The position numbers were made by a program, and so were the translations under genes. Source: Streptomyces monomycini (GTDB taxonomy: Bacteria > Actinomycetota > Actinomycetes > Streptomycetales > Streptomycetaceae). Taken from it: a stretch of 64,000 bases of DNA. Shown one piece after another: positions 62,540-64,000 of this stretch; the first letter of the stretch is position 1, and each line of letters starts with the position of its first letter. The stretch is from contig NZ_JAFIQY010000008.1 in NCBI RefSeq assembly GCF_022271435.1, positions 124,001 through 188,000 on the forward strand, written 5' to 3'. A model generated the notes under the pieces. It worked only from the letters and a program-made list of their open reading frames with translations, searched no databases and was not told the DNA's origin.

Positions 62540-63615
62540 TGTCCGCGACACCCGGCCCGGCCGCGGAGCGACGCGAGGTCGCGGTCGTCGCCTTCGCACA
62601 GAGCGACCACGCCCGCGACACCGCCGAGGTCTCCGAGGCGGAACTCCTGCTGCCGGTGCTCCAGGACGCCCTGGGCCAGGCCGGGCTGCGGGCCGGGGAG
62701 ATCGACTTCACCTGCTCGGGGTCGTCGGACTACCTGGCCGGGCGGGCCTTCTCCTTCACGATGGCGCTGGACAGCGTCGGCGCCTGGCCGCCCATCGCCG
62801 AGTCGCACGTCGAGACGGACGGCGCCTGGGCGCTGTACGAGGCGTGGGTCAAGCTGCTGACCGGCACCGCCGAGACCGCGCTCGTGTACGCCTACGGCAA
62901 GTCCTCGTCCGGCGCGGTCCGCGACGTGCTCACCCGCCAGCTCGACCCGTACTACCTCGCGCCCCTGTGGCCCGACTCCGTCTCCCTCGCTGCCCTCCAG
63001 GCCCAGGCCCTCATCGACGCGGGCGACACGGACGAGGCGGCGCTCGCCGGAATCGCGGCACGCGCCCGCGCCGACGCGGCCGCCAACCCGCACGCCCGGC
63101 ACAGCGGCCCGGTGCCGCCCGGCGAGTACGTCGTCCGGCCCCTGCGCACCGCCGACTGCCCGCCCGTCACCGACGGCGCCGCCGCCGTCGTCCTCGCGGC
63201 CGGCGACACCGCGCGGCGGCTGTGCGACCGGCCCGCCTGGATCCGCGGCATGGACCACCGTGTCGAGGCCCACGCACTCGGCGTACGGGACCTCACCGAC
63301 TCGCCGTCCACCCGGCTGGCCGCGGAGCGCGCCGGAGCCTTCGAACAGCCGGTGGACAGCGCCGAACTGCACGCCCCCTTCACCGCGCAGGAGGTCGTCC
63401 TCCGCAAGGCGCTGCGGCTGGACGACCGGGTACGGATCAACCCGTCCGGCGGCGCGCTCGCCGCCAACCCCATGATGGCCACCGGACTGATCCGGATCGG
63501 CGAGGCCGCCCAGGCCGTCCGGCGCGGCGCGTCGCGGCGGGCGCTGGCGCACGCCACGTCGGGGCCCTGTCTTCAGCAGAACCTGGTCGCCGTACTGGAA
63601 GGGGAGCCGCGATGA
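62539..63615 (+). CDS. Thiolase domain protein (Ltp4-like)
   Basis: A 358-residue thiolase-fold protein. The start is REVAVVAFAQSDHARDTAEV. The usual nucleophilic-Cys position lies in IDFTCSGSSDYLAGRAFSF, different from degradative thiolases, and the C-terminal NPSGGALAANPMMATGLIR is the conserved thiolase loop. As in lipid-transfer-protein type (SCP-x) thiolases, it may act as an aldolase on a CoA thioester, together with the DUF35 partner. It overlaps both neighbours (TGATG, ATGA). Confidence 0.82.
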   Translation: MSATPGPAAERREVAVVAFAQSDHARDTAEVSEAELLLPVLQDALGQAGLRAGEIDFTCSGSSDYLAGRAFSFTMALDSVGAWPPIAESHVETDGAWALYEAWVKLLTGTAETALVYAYGKSSSGAVRDVLTRQLDPYYLAPLWPDSVSLAALQAQALIDAGDTDEAALAGIAARARADAAANPHARHSGPVPPGEYVVRPLRTADCPPVTDGAAAVVLAAGDTARRLCDRPAWIRGMDHRVEAHALGVRDLTDSPSTRLAAERAGAFEQPVDSAELHAPFTAQEVVLRKALRLDDRVRINPSGGALAANPMMATGLIRIGEAAQAVRRGASRRALAHATSGPCLQQNLVAVLEGEPR

Positions 63616-64000
63616 GCGAGGGTGGAGCACCCGGGAGCGGAACGCCCCGGCCCGGAGCGTCCAGGGCCGCGGTGTCCAAGGAGCCCGTCGCCGTCGTCGG
63701 CATCGGCCAGACCCGGCACGTCGCCGCGCGCCGCGACGTCTCCCTGGCCGGGCTCGTCCGCGAGGCGGCCCGGCGCGCCCTCGACGACGCCGAACTGTCC
63801 TGGCAGGACATCGACGCCGTGGTCATCGGCAAGGCCCCCGACTTCTTCGAGGGCGTCATGATGCCCGAGCTGTACCTGGCCGACGCGCTCGGCGCGGTCG
63901 GCAAACCGATCCTGCGGGTGCACACCGCCGGCTCGGTCGGCGGCTCCACCGCCCTGGTCGCCGCCGACCTCGTCGCCGCCCGCGTGCACCGCACCGTCCT
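63612..64000 (+). CDS. Thiolase family protein (Ltp3-like), cut by the window edge
   Basis: The first 129 residues of a thiolase: AVVGIGQTRHVAARRDVSLA, REAARRALDDAELSWQDIDA, then RVHTAGSVGGSTALVAADLV, where the nucleophile-loop sequence HTAGSVGGS has Ala in place of Cys (common in SCP-x/Ltp-type thiolases). ATGA overlap with the preceding gene shows coupling. The gene continues past position 64000. Confidence 0.8.
   Translation, partial: MSEGGAPGSGTPRPGASRAAVSKEPVAVVGIGQTRHVAARRDVSLAGLVREAARRALDDAELSWQDIDAVVIGKAPDFFEGVMMPELYLADALGAVGKPILRVHTAGSVGGSTALVAADLVAARVHRTV

Noticed and set aside
1..64000. tRNA, rRNA or riboswitch
   Set aside because: No cloverleaf, TTCGA-type T-loop context in a tRNA frame, or known riboswitch core was recognised by eye; a covariance-model scan would be decisive.

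Overview
The window is chromosomal DNA from a high-GC actinomycete, most likely Streptomyces. The signs are strong third-position GC bias, frequent GTG starts, ATGA/GTGA/TGATG gene overlaps, Streptomyces-type regulators (XRE, TetR, GntR, an ECF sigma factor with a SnoaL-like tail, a PknB-like kinase) and secreted proteins with long Ala-rich signal peptides. No rRNA, tRNA or CRISPR array was recognised. All calls come from reading the sequence; no database search was run.

Region 1 (about 0-19.3 kb) is a defence-island-like block. It holds a small XRE regulator with a repeat cluster in front, a UvrD/Rep-type helicase, a two-gene Trypco1 plus trypsin-NACHT-HEAT module, an ABC three-component (ABC-3C) conflict system whose nuclease-like effector is frameshifted, a minus-strand zinc-finger locus that looks doubly frameshifted, a TetR gene with an amber stop, and a caspase-like/STAND NTPase/WD40 protein translationally coupled to an alpha/beta hydrolase. 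The common theme is a large NTPase sensor joined to a protease, nuclease or hydrolase effector.

Region 2 (about 19.3-34.2 kb) is mobile and decaying. It contains fragments of IS5-, IS630- and IS982-like transposases, abutting remnants of a sensor kinase and an MFS transporter, a broken GntR gene and a GIY-YIG-type protein. Its centre is a minus-strand Tn7-like transposition operon read tnsA-tnsB-tnsC-tniQ-tniQ, with overlapping junctions. tnsB and the second tniQ carry frameshifts, and TnsA and TnsB each appear to have lost a catalytic Asp (to Asn and to Glu).

Region 3 (about 34.2-56.97 kb) is ordinary Streptomyces arm-type chromosome: a Ser/Thr kinase with TPR repeats, a secreted GH27 alpha-galactosidase, a FAD-dependent oxidoreductase, a flavin oxidoreductase followed by two acyl-CoA synthetases, a VOC protein, an SMI1/KNR4 protein, an SDR and TetR pair with three operator-like palindromes, a DUF4240 protein, phenylacetate-CoA ligase, a hydrolase, an ECF sigma factor, a secreted adenosine deaminase and a secreted chorismate mutase.

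Region 4 (57-64 kb) has a cytochrome P450 and then a divergent catabolic cluster: FadD19-like CoA ligase on the minus strand; crotonase, a two-domain DUF35 protein and two thiolase-like proteins on the plus strand. Order and overlaps recall the fadD19-echA19 and Rv3521-ltp4-ltp3 genes of mycobacterial steroid side-chain degradation. The last gene runs off the right edge.

A recurring regulatory signal is a RecA-NDp/PafBC-like damage promoter (TGTCAGA, 8 bases, then TAnnnT or CATGCT) in front of four genes: the GIY-YIG, VOC, SMI1/KNR4 and DUF4240 genes.
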